Source: Symbiodinium sp. CCMP2592
Lineage: Eukaryota; Sar; Dinophyceae; Suessiales; Symbiodiniaceae
DNA length: 64,000 bases
NCBI GenBank assembly: GCA_905221615.1
Contig: CAJNDT010000946.1
Coordinates: 715,865-779,864 of the forward strand
Reading direction: 5' to 3'
Made by a program: the position numbers and the translations under genes. Below the pieces are notes generated by a model. The model was not told the origin of the DNA. It worked only from the letters and a program-made list of their open reading frames with translations, and did no database searches. This document shows positions 11,038-22,284 of the stretch, in pieces (positions within the stretch are counted from its first letter, which is position 1; the number at the start of each line of letters is the position of its first letter).

Positions 11038-11130
11038 ATACTACGGGTCCATGTACCCAAGTACTAGAGATATTTTTGTCCCAAAGTACCTACATAGGAC
11101 TACTTGAATGCCAAAGCGGATACATGGACC
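11038..11130. repeat. GGTCCATGTACC-family foldback
   Basis: CTACGGGTCCATGTACCCAA at the left pairs with ATACATGGACCCTTGG at the right. Confidence 0.6.
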
Positions 11131-11324
11131 CTTGGGGGTATACAGGTGTCTATCATCGTTCAGAGGTTGCTTTTTTCGAAGCCGGAGGGAAGACCAAGGT
11201 TCGGCAGGCGTTGATGGTTTATAGTATACTTGTAGTGTAATACACCCCAATTTTCCTGAAAGTTAGTGTTATAATTATAGTGTTTGTATAAAATACCCCA
11301 AAAGGCACCCAAAACTCCTTAAGG

Positions 11325-11445
11325 TTTCTAGTAATACCTATAGTCTCTATTGTAGTTCCCTTTTTTGGTTTAACCAATTATATATTGAGGATCCTAAAGG
11401 GTAACCCCAAAAAGGAACTACAGTGGAGACTGACTAGAGGTAATG
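11325..11445. repeat. Foldback element, TAGTCTCTATTGTAGTTCC family
   Basis: TAGTCTCTATTGTAGTTCC pairs with GGAACTACAGTGGAGACT. A second copy lies at 29877-29982. Confidence 0.7.
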
Positions 11446-11517
11446 ACAGTGTTTGTATAAGATACCCCAACAGGCACTTATATCAGGGCCGCAAACTATC
11501 TGGTGAGGCTTCTGGGG

Positions 11518-11576
11518 CTGAGCATGAAGCCTAGGGAAGTCGCTGTAGAGATCAGCACTCTGGGAGATGTACGCAG
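11518..11576 (+). CDS. Weak candidate exon
   Basis: Reads LSMKPREVAVEISTLGDVRR in one frame; splice edges unclear. It is kept because it contrasts with the TTTAGGG-like DNA that follows. Confidence 0.3.
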
Positions 11577-11970
11577 GACTTTTGCTTAGGGTTTCGGATA
11601 GCTTAGGGTTGAGGGTTTAGGGTTTAGGGTTTAGGATAGTGTTTTGGGGTTTGGGGTTTGGGGACGAGGGTTTAGGACTTAGACGTAAGGGTTTAGGCTG
11701 ATTCACGGTTCAGAGATTAGGGGCGCCTAGCAAGTTACTTTAGGACTGTACTGTTGGCGAAGCATGGAAGATTGCAGGCTCTGCATGTTTTACTGTTGGA
11801 GACCTGGGGATCGATCAAGGCTGGAGAGCTTCCTGTACCCAAATACTACATTCCGTGGCCTTAAAGTAGTCCCGATATATGTACTTTGGGGCCTGAGTAT
11901 ACTTTTTCCCCACCCTCGGTGTGGGGTTGTTAGACTTTAGTCAGCTATTACTCCTCGCGCTGAGATTACG

Positions 11971-12325
11971 TCCTGGAGTACCCAACCCCACAGACTACCG
12001 TGAGAATCCCTGGAGTGCCCAAGCCCACAGACTACCGTGAGAATCCCTGGAGTGCCCAAGCCCACAGACTACCGTGAGAATCCCTGGAGTGCCCAACTCC
12101 ACAGACTACCGTGAGAATCCCTGGAGTGCCCAAGCCCACAGACTACCGTGAGAATCCCTGGAGTGCCCAAGTGCACAGACTACCGTGAGAATCCCTGGAG
12201 TGCCCAAGTGCACAGACTACCGTGAGAATCCCTGGAGTGCCCAAGTGCACAGACTACCGTGAGAATCCTTGGAGTGCCCAACCCCACAGACTACCGTGAG
12301 ATTCCCTGGAGTGCCCAACCCCAAC
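11971..12325. repeat. 37-bp minisatellite, about 9 copies
   Basis: The core GACTACCGTGAGAATCCCTG recurs at an exact 37-base spacing (ACTACCG at 11994, 12031, 12068, 12105, 12142, 12179, 12216, 12253, 12290). Copies differ mainly in three bases after GTGCCCAA. Confidence 0.95.
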
Positions 12326-12599
12326 TTTGGAATCTGCCGGGGCCTCGCAGCCTCGAGGCTTAATTCATAATGCATCGGACTCGTTTGTCACAAGCAGATT
12401 CCACACGTACTCTTCTGTCATATTTTGTACAACATCTTCTGCTATGCACACACACACACACACACTTGCTCCACACCTAAACCCCCATCACAACGCGTGT
12501 GAAACATCAGCCCTACTCTTGCCGTGTTGGCCGCAGCATGGCGGCCCGCGGGTGGTACTTTAAAGCCTTTTCATATACTACATGGGCACACGGAGCCTT

Positions 12600-12800
12600 C
12601 GGCCCTAAACCCTCAAGCCCTAAACCCAAGAGCCCTAAAACCTTATACCCTAAAGCCCTAAAACCCTAAAGCCTAAAGCCCTGAACCCTAAACCGACCCA
12701 AACCTTATAGTATCCCTTATAGAACCCTTAAAGGACCCTTTAAAGGAACCCTATTCTAATTATTAAGGCCCTAAAGCCCTAAAGCCTAAACCTCTCTGTC
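12600..12800. repeat. CCCTAAA-derived tract with one CTTATAGTATCCCTTATAG unit
   Basis: Degenerate CCCTAAAGCC repeats enclose one copy (about 12697-12795) of the unit that is tandemly triplicated at 15178-15485. Confidence 0.7.
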
Positions 12801-12834
12801 AATGGTATTTTAAACTCTAATGACTTCGCCGCAT

Positions 12835-12925
12835 AAGGCCAGCCCTTCGTCGTATATGGCCAACCCTTCGTCGTATAAGGCCAACCCTTCGTAGTTTAAG
12901 GCCACGCCTTCGTCGGCCAAGGAGA
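12835..12925. repeat. 21-bp minisatellite, 4 copies
   Basis: AAGGCCAACCCTTCGTCGTAT repeats with GGCC at 12837, 12858, 12879 and 12900. Confidence 0.85.
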
Positions 12926-12954
12926 AACAAGTCCGCGTAACAAAATGGCGCTTC

Positions 12955-13170
12955 TGAGCCCCCATGTCCGCGACAATCGGCTAACAAATCCATTCCTAAG
13001 TGTAAGCGCAACAACGCAAACATCGGTTAACAAATCCATTCCCAAGAAAGTTTTACCAACAATCGGTTAACAAATCCATTCCTAAGTGTAGGTGCAACAA
13101 CGCAAGCATCGGCTAAAACATCCACTCCCAAGTAAGTGCCACCAACGATAGGTTAACAAATCCATTCCTC
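12955..13170. repeat. Degenerate tandem repeat, GGTTAACAAATCCATTCC core
   Basis: The core appears five or six times with alternating spacers such as TAAGTGTAAGCGCAACAACG. Confidence 0.8.
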
Positions 13171-13660
13171 GTACCCCAAACGCTGCCGTAACAGATCGGC
13201 TTTAGGCGGTTTAAGGTTTCGGCTTTAGGGTTGGTGCGCAGCCACCCATGGTTGAACCGCAAACTTGTGAAATCTTTCGCTTAGTGGTAATGCAGAACAT
13301 GTGTCTGTTGTGCCTATTTAGCCACTTGGACAACTTTAAACTTATTGGCTTTATGTAATTGGTCTATCTTACAAAGTCTGAACTTTTTGGGGGCCTGGTT
13401 ATTGGAAAAGAGAGTGTGTAGTTCCTGTATGATTTTGATGTATATTCATACAACGAACGATTACGTTAACGGCTTTTTCTCCGTGAAAAATCGACAGCGA
13501 CATTTCGAAGCTATAGTTTAGTTTAAATTAGCGATGTTAATGTTGTGCTAACGTTCGGTGATAGTAGTTTTAAGATGTGAACGAATGTACAACTGTGTAT
13601 TTTCTGAATGTTATGCTATGCCGTAAACACAACTCTACTTTAGAACTGCTCGATCCGGAG
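13171..13660. other. AT-rich unassigned DNA
   Basis: No exon recognised. About 13365-13425 is a diverged relative of 2865-2935 downstream of the LINE, possibly another decayed element flank. Confidence 0.4.
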
Positions 13661-13895
13661 CTGCTGAACCCTAAACCCTAAACCCCTAAACCCTAAAGAC
13701 TTAAACCCTAAAGACCTAAAACCCTAAAGCCCTAAAGCCTGAAACCTTAGACCCTCAAGCGTTAAACCCTGGAGCCCTGAAACCCTAAAGCCTAAAACCT
13801 TAAATCCTCAAGCCTTAAAGCCCCTTAAACCCTAAAACCCTAAGCCCTGAATTCTAAGACCCTGAAGCCCTAAAGCCCTAAACCTTAAAGCTCAC
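13661..13895. repeat. Telomere-like CCCTAAA-derived tract
   Basis: Strongly degenerate CCCTAAA, CCCTAAAGC and CCTTAAAGCC units. Confidence 0.75.
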
Positions 13896-14129
13896 CGGCA
13901 CGTCTCTCTAACGCCTTGATGCCTTAGAGGAGTGACCCCGGCTGGTATACAATTTTGTACGGGGTCATGTTGAACATTCGTCACAAGTGTGCTATACTAC
14001 ATCCCGTATGGTTTCCAGTGCGTGCCATCACCAGTACTTGGTGGCCGAGGACGACAGGACGTTTAATCCGAATTCGTCCGAGAGAATGTCGGTCATATAT
14101 GACCTACATTCTATATGCGGTACTTCGTG

Positions 14130-15177
14130 TCGAAACTTGTTTTTAGCATTTGGGATTCTAGTCGTAATTAAAAGGGCGGAAATCCAAACCAAATTTTTGC
14201 ATGCCGGAACAGGCTTTCATGTCGAAGCCCGTGTTTTTAGGATTTGGGATTATAGTCGTAATTGAAATGCGGAAATCCAAACCAAATTTGTTCATGCCCG
14301 AGCAAATTTTCGATTTCGAAATTGCCGCTATTTGGATTTGTGAGTCTGGTCCAAATTAAAGTAACTGCCCGAACCGGATTCGCAACCCCCCCTCCTGCTT
14401 TCAGGGTCGAAACTTGGAAGTGTGGGTATGAACTTCTGGTCTTGCATTTCGGGTCGAAGCTTTCGGATCCGGGTTTGGGTGTCTGATCTAAACTTTAGGA
14501 TCTGGGTTGTGTCGGTTTTCAGCTCGAATTTGGTGCGTTAGAGCAGGCACACACAAAGAAAGAGGGGTGCCTCGACCTGGGCACCCGGCCCTGGTTAAAA
14601 TGCATTTTTTATCAGCAGAACTTAGTAAACCAAATCTGCCCACTCCGGATCGCAGGAAGGTTTCCAGACCCGGATTTTGGTTTCCGGATCGAGACTTTCG
14701 GAGTTAGCCCCGTGCTGAAACCTGTACTAGTTTCCAAATCTAAACTTTCGGATTCGAGTACCGGTTTCGGGTCGAAACTATCGGACCAATATCGGATCCA
14801 AAAATCTGTACTGGTTTCAGGTCGAAACTTTCGGTTTTGGATTCGGGCTCTGGTATGCAACTTTCGGGTTTGGGTTCCGGTGCTTTAGAGCGGGGACACA
14901 CAAAGAAAGGGGGGGAGACCTCGACTTGGGCACCCGGCGCTAATTAGAATGCTTCTCTTTTCCAGATCGCAGGAAGGCAGGGGCCATCCAAAGCCTGATT
15001 GTCGGGGCCGAAAAAACTGTACTGGTTTCCAGGTCGAAATCTAAGCCAAAACAGCCCTCTCCAACACTCGTTTTCCATGTCGAAACTTTCAGATTTGGGT
15101 ACCGAGCCGAAACACTGCTTCGAGTTGAACTTTCGATTCCGGGTGTTGGTTTCGGATCGAAACTTTGGGAATCCTAA
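14130..15177. repeat. Degenerate satellite-like array with TCGAAACTTTCGG core
   Basis: More than ten variants of GGGTCGAAACTTTCGGA occur at irregular spacing. A segment with ACACACAAAGAAAGAGGGG at about 14545 recurs about 365 bases later (14900), suggesting a higher-order duplication. TTCG-rich composition gives short ORFs in many frames, none believable as genes. Confidence 0.7.
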
Positions 15178-15485
15178 ACCAACCTAAACCTTATAGTATC
15201 CCTTTTTGAACCCTTAAAGGACCCTTTAAAGGAACCCCATGCTAATTATTAAAACCCTAAAGCCTAAAGCCCTAAACCCTAAACCAATTCAAACCTTGCA
15301 GTATCCCTTATAAAACCCTTAAAGGACCCCTTTAAAGGAACCCGATTCTGATTATTAAGGCCCTAAAGCCTAAAGCCCTAAACCCTAAGCCAACTCAAAC
15401 CTTACAGTATCCCTTATAAAACCCTTAAAGGACCCCTTTAAAGGAACCCGATTCTGATTATTAAGGCCCTAAAGCCTAAACCCCC
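15178..15485. repeat. Three tandem units of about 106 bp
   Basis: The anchor CAGTATCCCTT or TAGTATCCCTT occurs near 15192, 15298 and 15404. Each unit holds CCCTTAAAGGACC foldback-type sequence and a CCCTAAAGCC spacer. A single unit lies at about 12697. Confidence 0.85.
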
Positions 15486-15490
15486 ATAAG

Positions 15491-15544
15491 GCGAAGACTT
15501 CATTTTGGTCCACGCATCTCGGGCGACCGACGCGCTGCCACGCG
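15491..15544 (+). CDS. Candidate exon, unrecognised
   Basis: After an AAG acceptor it reads EDFILVHASRATDALPR and can leave by a GC donor (GCCTGC) in phase 1, compatible with the exon at 15919. Confidence 0.45.
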
Positions 15545-15674
15545 GCCTGCGCTGAGCATCAAAGCCTATTCGGGTCTATACGCCCTAAACCGCTATAGTA
15601 CACCTCTAGATCCCTTTGCACATCCTTTAGAGGAGCCTTGAAGGTCAAGAAAGGTAAACCCTTAAACCGTTACC

Positions 15675-15770
15675 TTAACCTTGAATAACCTATATACCCT
15701 TTTGGGTCTCCTTATTATGATTTCCTTATGTAAATCCTGAAAAAGGTAGGTCATTTGAGGTTAAGGTAAC
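15675..15770. repeat. Foldback element, AATAACCTAC...AAAAAGGTAGG family
   Basis: CCTTAACCTTGAATAACC at the left pairs imperfectly with GGTCATTTGAGGTTAAGG at the right. Relatives lie at 5252-5342, 31375-31455, 39470-39555 and 41455-41555. Confidence 0.7.
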
Positions 15771-15918
15771 CACAAGTAGCAAGTATGCCTTAAAAGGATA
15801 TGGGAACATTTCCGTTTTTTAAAGGTAATTACCTTGGTTACTCTGGGCATAAGGGACTTCGGGTGAAATGAGGCTTAGGAATTTGAGGGACTTAGTTCTC
15901 GGCTCTGTAAGGGTACAG

Positions 15919-15969
15919 GGACTCAACTGAAAGAGCATGTGCGTTTTGTCCAAGAGGACTTCGCGTGTG
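15919..15969 (+). CDS. Candidate exon with good splice sites
   Basis: Preceded by GGTACAG acceptor and followed by GTACAG donor. Reads TQLKEHVRFVQEDFAC. It joins in phase with the candidate ending at 15544. Confidence 0.5.
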
Positions 15970-16109
15970 GTACAGTTATATTTTTAGGATCACGATGACT
16001 ACTATATGATTACTAGTTTCAGCAGTTTTTCTATTGTCTGCATATTTGGGCCCGTCTTCGGGCTGTGAAGCAACATGGCCAAACTCTTATTGAATGTAAT
16101 CAAACCCTT

Positions 16110-16290
16110 AGCCCCGCAAGGTCCTTGGTATTGTTATTGGGTATACTTTCCCAAATCATAATCCCAAACGGTCCAAAATACCATTATAGTAGAATGTAGG
16201 GTTTCTATAGTAGCAGTTACTATTATGATTTGGGGAAGTATCCCCCATAACAGTACCTAGGACCGTTTGGGAATAGTAATTCCTAGTATA
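16110..16290. repeat. Foldback element, GGGGAAGTATTCCCCATAACA family
   Basis: Arms around TATTGGGTATACTTTCCCCAAA-type sequence and TTTGGGGAAGTATCCCCCAT pair across about 150 bases. Relatives lie at 22285-22500, 45004-45100, 46127-46237 and 48623-48735. Confidence 0.65.
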
Positions 16291-17036
16291 GAAGCCCCAC
16301 CCGCTACTACATAGGACTTTGGACCCTTTCTTTTGCAGCCGAAGGGCTGAGGAGCGCCCGACGGGACTTCGTCCGCTTGCTTGCTTGCCTAACCCCTAAA
16401 CCCCATATGAAGTAGGGCTTATATTACCATTTTGGTGAGTGTAGATAGGGCTCCTTTTGAATTTTGGTGAGTGTACGTATTGGGTTTTATTATGGGGATA
16501 CTAGTAGTATAAACCATACTCTATATGAAGCATCAACATTAACTCCTGAACCCAAATTCCATAAAATCCCTAAGCTCCTACTCCACTTGACTCCTCGCCC
16601 AAACCCACTGAGAAACCTAGGCTTGCTCCCTGCCGGAATGCAAAGATGGCCTGGCTCCCAGAGCTTCTGAAATTCATGTGTTCAGGGTTAAGGGCTTAGG
16701 CTCTAAGGACTCGGCTTTTTACGATATTTTGAGGCGTTTGGACCTTGCCATGTGAGGCTTTCAGGTTTTTTTGAGCCTTCCATTTAATAATTTAAGAGCC
16801 TCGAGCTATGGGTCTCTTGCTTTTTATGCTTGTTTGTTTGAAGGGGGAGCCTTACAAGGAGGATCCTACTGCTGTTCGGGGAGTAGTTGGGTCGCAGGCC
16901 CGGCAGCAAGAAACATGCTCAGAGACTCCTTGGACCCTCACCCCCAAACCCGGTTTAGTGTTTAGGGTTTAGGGATCCCGAAATCCTGAACCAAAAGCCC
17001 AAAGCCCTAAACGGTATTATGCCTAAGTCTTTAAAG

Positions 17037-17105
17037 ACCAGGCACCCGGATCATGTTGGATTGATGGTAGAAAACCTGTGCAGACGCTTTGAGGGCACTG
17101 GCCCA
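17037..17105 (+). CDS. Weak candidate exon
   Basis: Reads DHVGLMVENLCRRFEGTG after an AAAG acceptor; donor unclear. Confidence 0.35.
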
Positions 17106-17159
17106 GACCGACTCCGGCCTTTAACCCTCAAGTCGTTAACTCTGACCCTAAATCCCGAA

Positions 17160-17340
17160 CCCGAACCCTTGAGCCTCTGGCCCGTCAAAAAGCCGTAACC
17201 AACCCTAAACCCCTAAACCCTTAAACCCCTAAGCCCTAAACCCTTAAGCCCTAGACCCTAAACCCCTAAAACAAAAACCTTAAGCCCCAGACCCTAAACC
17301 CTTAAATCCCTAAACCCTATACCCCTGAACCCTAAACCCG
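17160..17340. repeat. Telomere-like CCCTAAA tract
   Basis: CCCTAAACCCCTAAACC-type units with interruptions. Confidence 0.85.
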
Positions 17341-17343
17341 AAG

Positions 17344-17392
17344 AGAGAAGGACTTGAACAAGTTCTCCGACTTGGCAGAGTCAGCCTTACAG
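17344..17392 (+). CDS. Candidate exon, unrecognised
   Basis: After CGAAG acceptor it reads EKDLNKFSDLAESALQ, then a GC donor (GCTGAA). Protein-like and abruptly bordered by telomere-like sequence upstream. Confidence 0.45.
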
Positions 17393-17768
17393 GCTGAATA
17401 TCGGTTACATGAGTTTACATGGGATGGTTTCGGGCTTTGGAAGTATGAACTATGTTCAGCCGGTTCAGGGCTGCTTTCTGCAGCTGGAGAGTTGTCAGCA
17501 AGGTGAGTGCTGAGCAAGCCTGGATGAGCAGGATTGTTGCCGGGGATTTGCTTTCAGTATTTAAGTCTTCCTCTTGGAGTTAAGGCAGTACTGGTAGGAA
17601 TTGGGACAGGTTTTCTAGCCAAGTATCCGAAACTCCCTAGCCGATGGTGTGGGGCTTTGTATTCGGGCTCCCGCATACTCTGAAGCTCTGACATGGTTCC
17701 GTAACCTCAGTTTGAAGTTTAGGGCCGTTTAGGGCCTTGAAGGATTTAAATTCGCGCCGTCTTGTTGC

Positions 17769-17978
<210 letters not shown>

Positions 17979-18278
17979 CAGGTGGCATACATGTGTGTTG
18001 AGATGTCATCAAGTATTATCAACCTCGCTATTGTGACATGGTCTTAACATTGGTAATCTTTGGGTCTATGTATATATACAATACTTATGTACACGGGTAC
18101 ACGTACATGCCACAGTACATAAGGCAGGCGGCATCCATGCGTTAGTGCCGTTAGTGATGCCGTTAAGTCCAGACATTCGCCTTTGGGTGGCGCTGTGTGG
18201 TCTCGGCCTTTGGTGGCCAGTCTTGTCTGGTTTGGCTCCCCTAAAGGCTCCATGTACCCATATAATATGGAAGCCTGA

Positions 18279-18372
18279 ACTATAATTACAATAAGGAACC
18301 CTAACAATTAATATTGGTTGTTATTAATAACAACCAATATTAATTGTTAGGGTTCCTTATTGTAATTATAGT
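18279..18372. repeat. 94-bp perfect palindrome
   Basis: Both 47-base arms match with no spacer around TTATTAATAA; ends are ACTATAATTACAATAAGG and CCTTATTGTAATTATAGT. The outer arm is the interior of the GGGGCC(T)TAAT foldback family, so the palindrome looks like two half-elements joined head to head. Confidence 0.95.
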
Positions 18373-18641
18373 AGAAGATGCCCCAGAACCCCGGTCTGAT
18401 AATTAAGGCCCCTATATTGGTGTATTTGCATTGGCCCCCAAAGAACCCTAAGCCCTATAAACCCCAAAGTATCTACATAAGGACCCCTGAAAGGCTTAAG
18501 TGGGCACATGGAGGTTTAGGCTCCAGAAAAAAGGATTCACACGGGGTTGATGATTAACATAGGGGCCTTGATGATTAGAATAGGGTTCCTTTAACTTTAA
18601 GGGGTTCCTTGAAGGGCTACTATAAGGCGTACTATAAGGGT

Positions 18642-18757
18642 ACTACAGTATAGGGGCCTTGGTCTTGGGGGTATATTATACTGAAACTATAACAAGGACC
18701 CCCCCAAAAAATAGTATAGGTAGTCATTAAGGCCCCTGTATTACTAGTAGAGCTAGG
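18642..18757. repeat. Foldback element, GGGGCCTTAATAATTA family
   Basis: GTATAGGGGCCTTGG at the left pairs with TTAAGGCCCCTGTAT at the right; interior CTATAACAAGGACCC is the family's GGTTCCTTATTATAATTATA motif reversed. A further telomere-interrupted copy runs to about 18955. Confidence 0.7.
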
Positions 18758-19039
18758 GTCGACAAGTTAGTGGTAGTTGCAGAGTGAGGCTCCTGGGGTC
18801 TCTAGCATGATACTGCTGTATTAAAATAGGGGCCTAAATAAGTAACCCTAAACCCTAAACCCTAAACCACCTTTACTCTTGTAGCGGTTCCTGTTTTGGA
18901 GTTATAGTATACTGGGCCCCAAAACCTTGGTCTAACTATCAAGGCCCCTATATTAAATCCTGAACACGAGTCTGCTGCATACCCAGCCTAAGCCCGAAAT
19001 GCCAGAAGCCCTCAGCCTCAACACTAAAGTAAACCTAGC

Positions 19040-19160
19040 CAACCCTAAAGGGTCCAAGTACCTCAATAATAGGGTTTCAAGGTCCAAAAACCATTCAGAG
19101 AATGGATTTGGGGATCTGGGGGCTTAAAACCTTACTATTTGGGTACTCGGACCCTCTGGG
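19040..19160. repeat. Foldback element, GGGTCCAAGTACCTAAATAA family
   Basis: AAAGGGTCCAAGTACC pairs with GGGTACTCGGACCCTCT. Shares CAAGGTCCAAAAACCATTC with 6540-6660. Confidence 0.7.
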
Positions 19161-19169
19161 CTAGCTAAC

Positions 19170-19250
19170 CCTCGATGCATCGTACGTGCGGCGCGCCAGG
19201 CAATCTCGGAGAGGCGCGGGGTGTTCTGCGTGGCTGACTTGATGATGCTT
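19170..19250 (+). CDS. Candidate exon, GC-rich
   Basis: Reads VRAARQAISERRGVFCVADL in one frame. Another frame is also open, and splice edges are unresolved. Confidence 0.35.
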
Positions 19251-19711
19251 AGGGTTCAGGGTTTAGGGTCCTGTGTTATGCTAGGTACCCGTAAGTACTG
19301 GACTTCGCAGCATATACCTGGCTGCGTGTAATGCAGCATGTTGTCCAGCTGATGCTGATGACTCGTGTCATTTGAGAGTTGCATTAGTCAAAGCTGCAGC
19401 AATAGCAGTCACTGGTGCGTGCCACCGGCACTGCCATGGCAACAGCACGAGTCCTCCCGCAGATAGGCACAATCCTGCACTGCCTGAAGTACACAAAAGT
19501 ACGAAAGGCACCTGGAATCATTGTGGCTGTAAGGCTGCACATATTTTCAGGCTTTTGCCCAAAGACCTTATTATGTAAGGCTTTTGGGCTATTCTGAGCC
19601 CTAGGGTCCGTATTGTATTGTGCATGGTTCTGCCCATCACTTGTGCGAAGGCTGTCTGCCTGGACCTTGAAGTCGCAAGGTTCTGATACGACATCGCAGG
19701 ATTTACCGAAA

Positions 19712-19816
19712 TAATGTAGGGGCCTTAATAATTACCTATACTATTCTGGGGGGTTCCTGATTATAATTATAGTATCATGGGCTCCAACACCCCATTCTAC
19801 TTTTTAGGGCCCCTAC
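19712..19816. repeat. Foldback element, GGGGCCTTAATAATTA family
   Basis: TAATGTAGGGGCCTTAATAA at the left and TAGGGCCCCTACATTA at the right, with the interior GGTTCCTGATTATAATTATA. The ends read ATGTAGGGGCC...GGCCCCTACAT with TA flanks. Confidence 0.8.
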
Positions 19817-20200
19817 ATTAGACAGTTCATAGAAATCGGGGACCCTAAACCCTAAACCCCTAAACCCTAAACCAGGCAGCTGAGCCTTGGGTTTAGATGC
19901 AAGCCCCTCCCGGGCTGCACATGCTGAAAGGTATTCTGAGGCCTAGCCTGAGGCCCCACAGCCGGTACACTGCAATTTTTCTCAAAACTCTTCAATCCTT
20001 ACAAGCCTCTGAATCCTGGTAGGGAAAAACATAAGCATAAGCATGTTACAGCAAAAAAACCTACCCTGTTGGGTTTCATCACAAGGTGGTTTATGTGGCA
20101 TATATCCCTATCCTGACTTCTGCTTACGTGCCTTTGGGGGCCCAGCTATTGCAACTCTTGTAGAAAGGCCTTACAGAACCCTCACCCTACACTTGCCCAG

Positions 20201-20256
20201 TGGCTGGGAAGAATTGGTGGACGCCGTCGCCTACGGCGATTGCGCCCGCAGCTTCC
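20201..20256 (+). CDS. Candidate exon, unrecognised
   Basis: After GCCCAG acceptor it reads GWEELVDAVAYGDCARSFQ with C/G third bases. Several GC donors are possible at the end. Confidence 0.45.
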
Positions 20257-20602
20257 AGCTCCAGCCCCAGCCTACAGAAAGTGGTGGGGATCTAGGGGGT
20301 TTAGATATATTGTTCTGTAAGGGGCCGGTGAGGGTTCTCTATAGGGTTGAGGGGCAGGGGGTCAGGGTGCTGGGGTTTGGGGGTTTAGGGTTCTGGTCTC
20401 GAGGGTTTCGGGTTTGGAACACCCATGGAGCCCAATGCAGCTTAACCTCACTGCTTAGACTAGAAAACGGCCTAGGTTTGATAATTGTCTGCAAAGAGCA
20501 TCCTAGCTGTAGAAGTCTTGTGGGGAAAGGGGTCGAGCGATCCCTTGCCGGGTTGCATCGTGCCTAAAGCGCTGAAATCGATCATCCGATGTTTCAAAAC
20601 AG

Positions 20603-20650
20603 CCGCTGCAGCAATTCTTCGAGTTGGCGTTCCTGCACAACCGCAGAGAA
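20603..20650 (+). CDS. Candidate exon, unrecognised
   Basis: After AAACAG acceptor it reads PLQQFFELAFLHNRRE, then GTCGAA donor. Phase 0, matching the next candidate at 21269. Confidence 0.5.
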
Positions 20651-21268
20651 GTCGAATAAGCCAAAATCGTCACAACTCTGCTCCGGTCATGACGGTTCCC
20701 ACATCAGTGTAGTTGATGTGCCCTTATATGCCAAGCCTTGCTTGCAGTAAAAGTGACTACTTAGCAAGTTTATCGCTTAGGCTTAGGTCGTATGTAGACT
20801 GGGAAGTTGCATGACACATACACAATACGGTACTTGCTCATCTTCTCGTAGCCTGCTTACTCAAGTCGCCACCTCCCTAACCGCAAACCCTTATCTAGAA
20901 CACTGCGCACTCTGAACCCTTTAAATCCTTTGCGGTGCACCTCTGAGGACTCTCCAGGCTGTGCCGCACCTTGGCTTGGCTGTATAGGGAGCTGCAGATT
21001 GAACAGGGGGTAGGTTTAGGGGTTAGGGTCTAGGGTTCAAGGTTTAGGGTTTAATTAAGGTTAAGGGTTCAGGGTTCCGGGTGTCAACATCATGCGAAGG
21101 GGTGCTTCGGGGGTGACCCGCAGAGCACGATTTCGGGGTTTAGTCGGGACTTGTTTACAGGAGCACCAAATCGGGATCGGGTGCCTTCAATAGTAGCTGC
21201 TCATGGCTATTGTCTTGCGTTTGTGAAACCCCGTTCACTTTGTGTAGCCAGCACCTGCATTTGCCCAG

Positions 21269-21326
21269 GAATCCACCGCCGGCTCCGAAATATGCGACTC
21301 GGACAGAGCAGAAGCGTTGCTCTCAC
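21269..21326 (+). CDS. Candidate exon, unrecognised
   Basis: After TTGCCCAG acceptor it reads ESTAGSEICDSDRAEALLS and leaves at a GTAGTG donor in phase 1. Confidence 0.5.
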
Positions 21327-21499
21327 GTAGTGGAAACATATCCCGTTTGTCTCTCGGCTTCTGTGCAATTCCCATAAAACACACACACACACACACCAGA
21401 TCTCATTCTTCGTATCTCTATTCCTGTGCCTTTGTACGAGTCCTACACTCCTTAACTGTAGCCCCAAACGAAAACAAAAGCAACCCTGGATCCCGATGC

Positions 21500-21509
21500 C
21501 CCTCTCTCT

Positions 21510-21565
<56 letters not shown>

Positions 21566-21566
21566 C

Positions 21567-21627
<61 letters not shown>
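21500..21627. repeat. (CT)n microsatellite
   Basis: Nearly pure CT interrupted once by CCCTCCCTCCCTCG. Confidence 0.97.
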
Positions 21628-21630
<3 letters not shown>

Positions 21631-21969
21631 CGCTTTATGGCTTTCGCGACACGTCCGTATTCCGGGGTCTTTGCAGCCTGCAGTCAAGGTGTTTTGGCCC
21701 CTGAGCTCGTCAACCTGAATCAGAGAAGCTAGCTGTATACGAAGACCATAGATGCAAAACCCAAAATCGCTGCACCCTACACCATAGAACCCTAAACCCT
21801 AAAAACTAAACCCTAAACCAGGCCCTACACCATAGAACCCTAAACGTGCATTCCGAGGACAGCTTGCCGCTCATGGAAGATTCGGAGGCCGTTGGACGGC
21901 ATAGAACTTCTCAGCCCTGAGGCTTCTAGGGGATGTGTTTGTTGTTAGGGTTTAGGGTTTAGGGTTTAG

Positions 21970-22076
21970 GGAAGGCCTCAAGAATTACCAATATTATTTT
22001 GGTGGTTCCTTATAATCTACAGTATAACGAGCCCCAAGACCCTATTCTAATTATTAAGGCCCCTATATAGGGTTTA
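21970..22076. repeat. Foldback element, GGGGCCTTAATAATTA family
   Basis: Left end degraded (AAGGCCTCAAGAATTACC); right end ATTATTAAGGCCCCTATAT intact. Embedded between TTTAGGG tracts. Confidence 0.65.
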
Positions 22077-22284
22077 GGGTTTATAGGGTTTAGGTTGAGG
22101 GCCTTGGTACCGGATCCTGGCATGTTTTTTTTGAAAACTTGAGGCAAATGACACAGGGTGTAGGGGCCGGGGTTTAGGGCTTTTCGGGCTTTAGGGTCCG
22201 CCTTGCAGATCCGCCCCCCCCCAGACTCTCGGCCCCCAGACTCTGCCCTGCAGATCTTTGCTTCCAGCTTTGTTACGGCTTACA

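Noticed and set aside
11971..12325. CRISPR array
   Set aside because: Units are contiguous 37-mers without unique spacers, in a eukaryotic context: a minisatellite.
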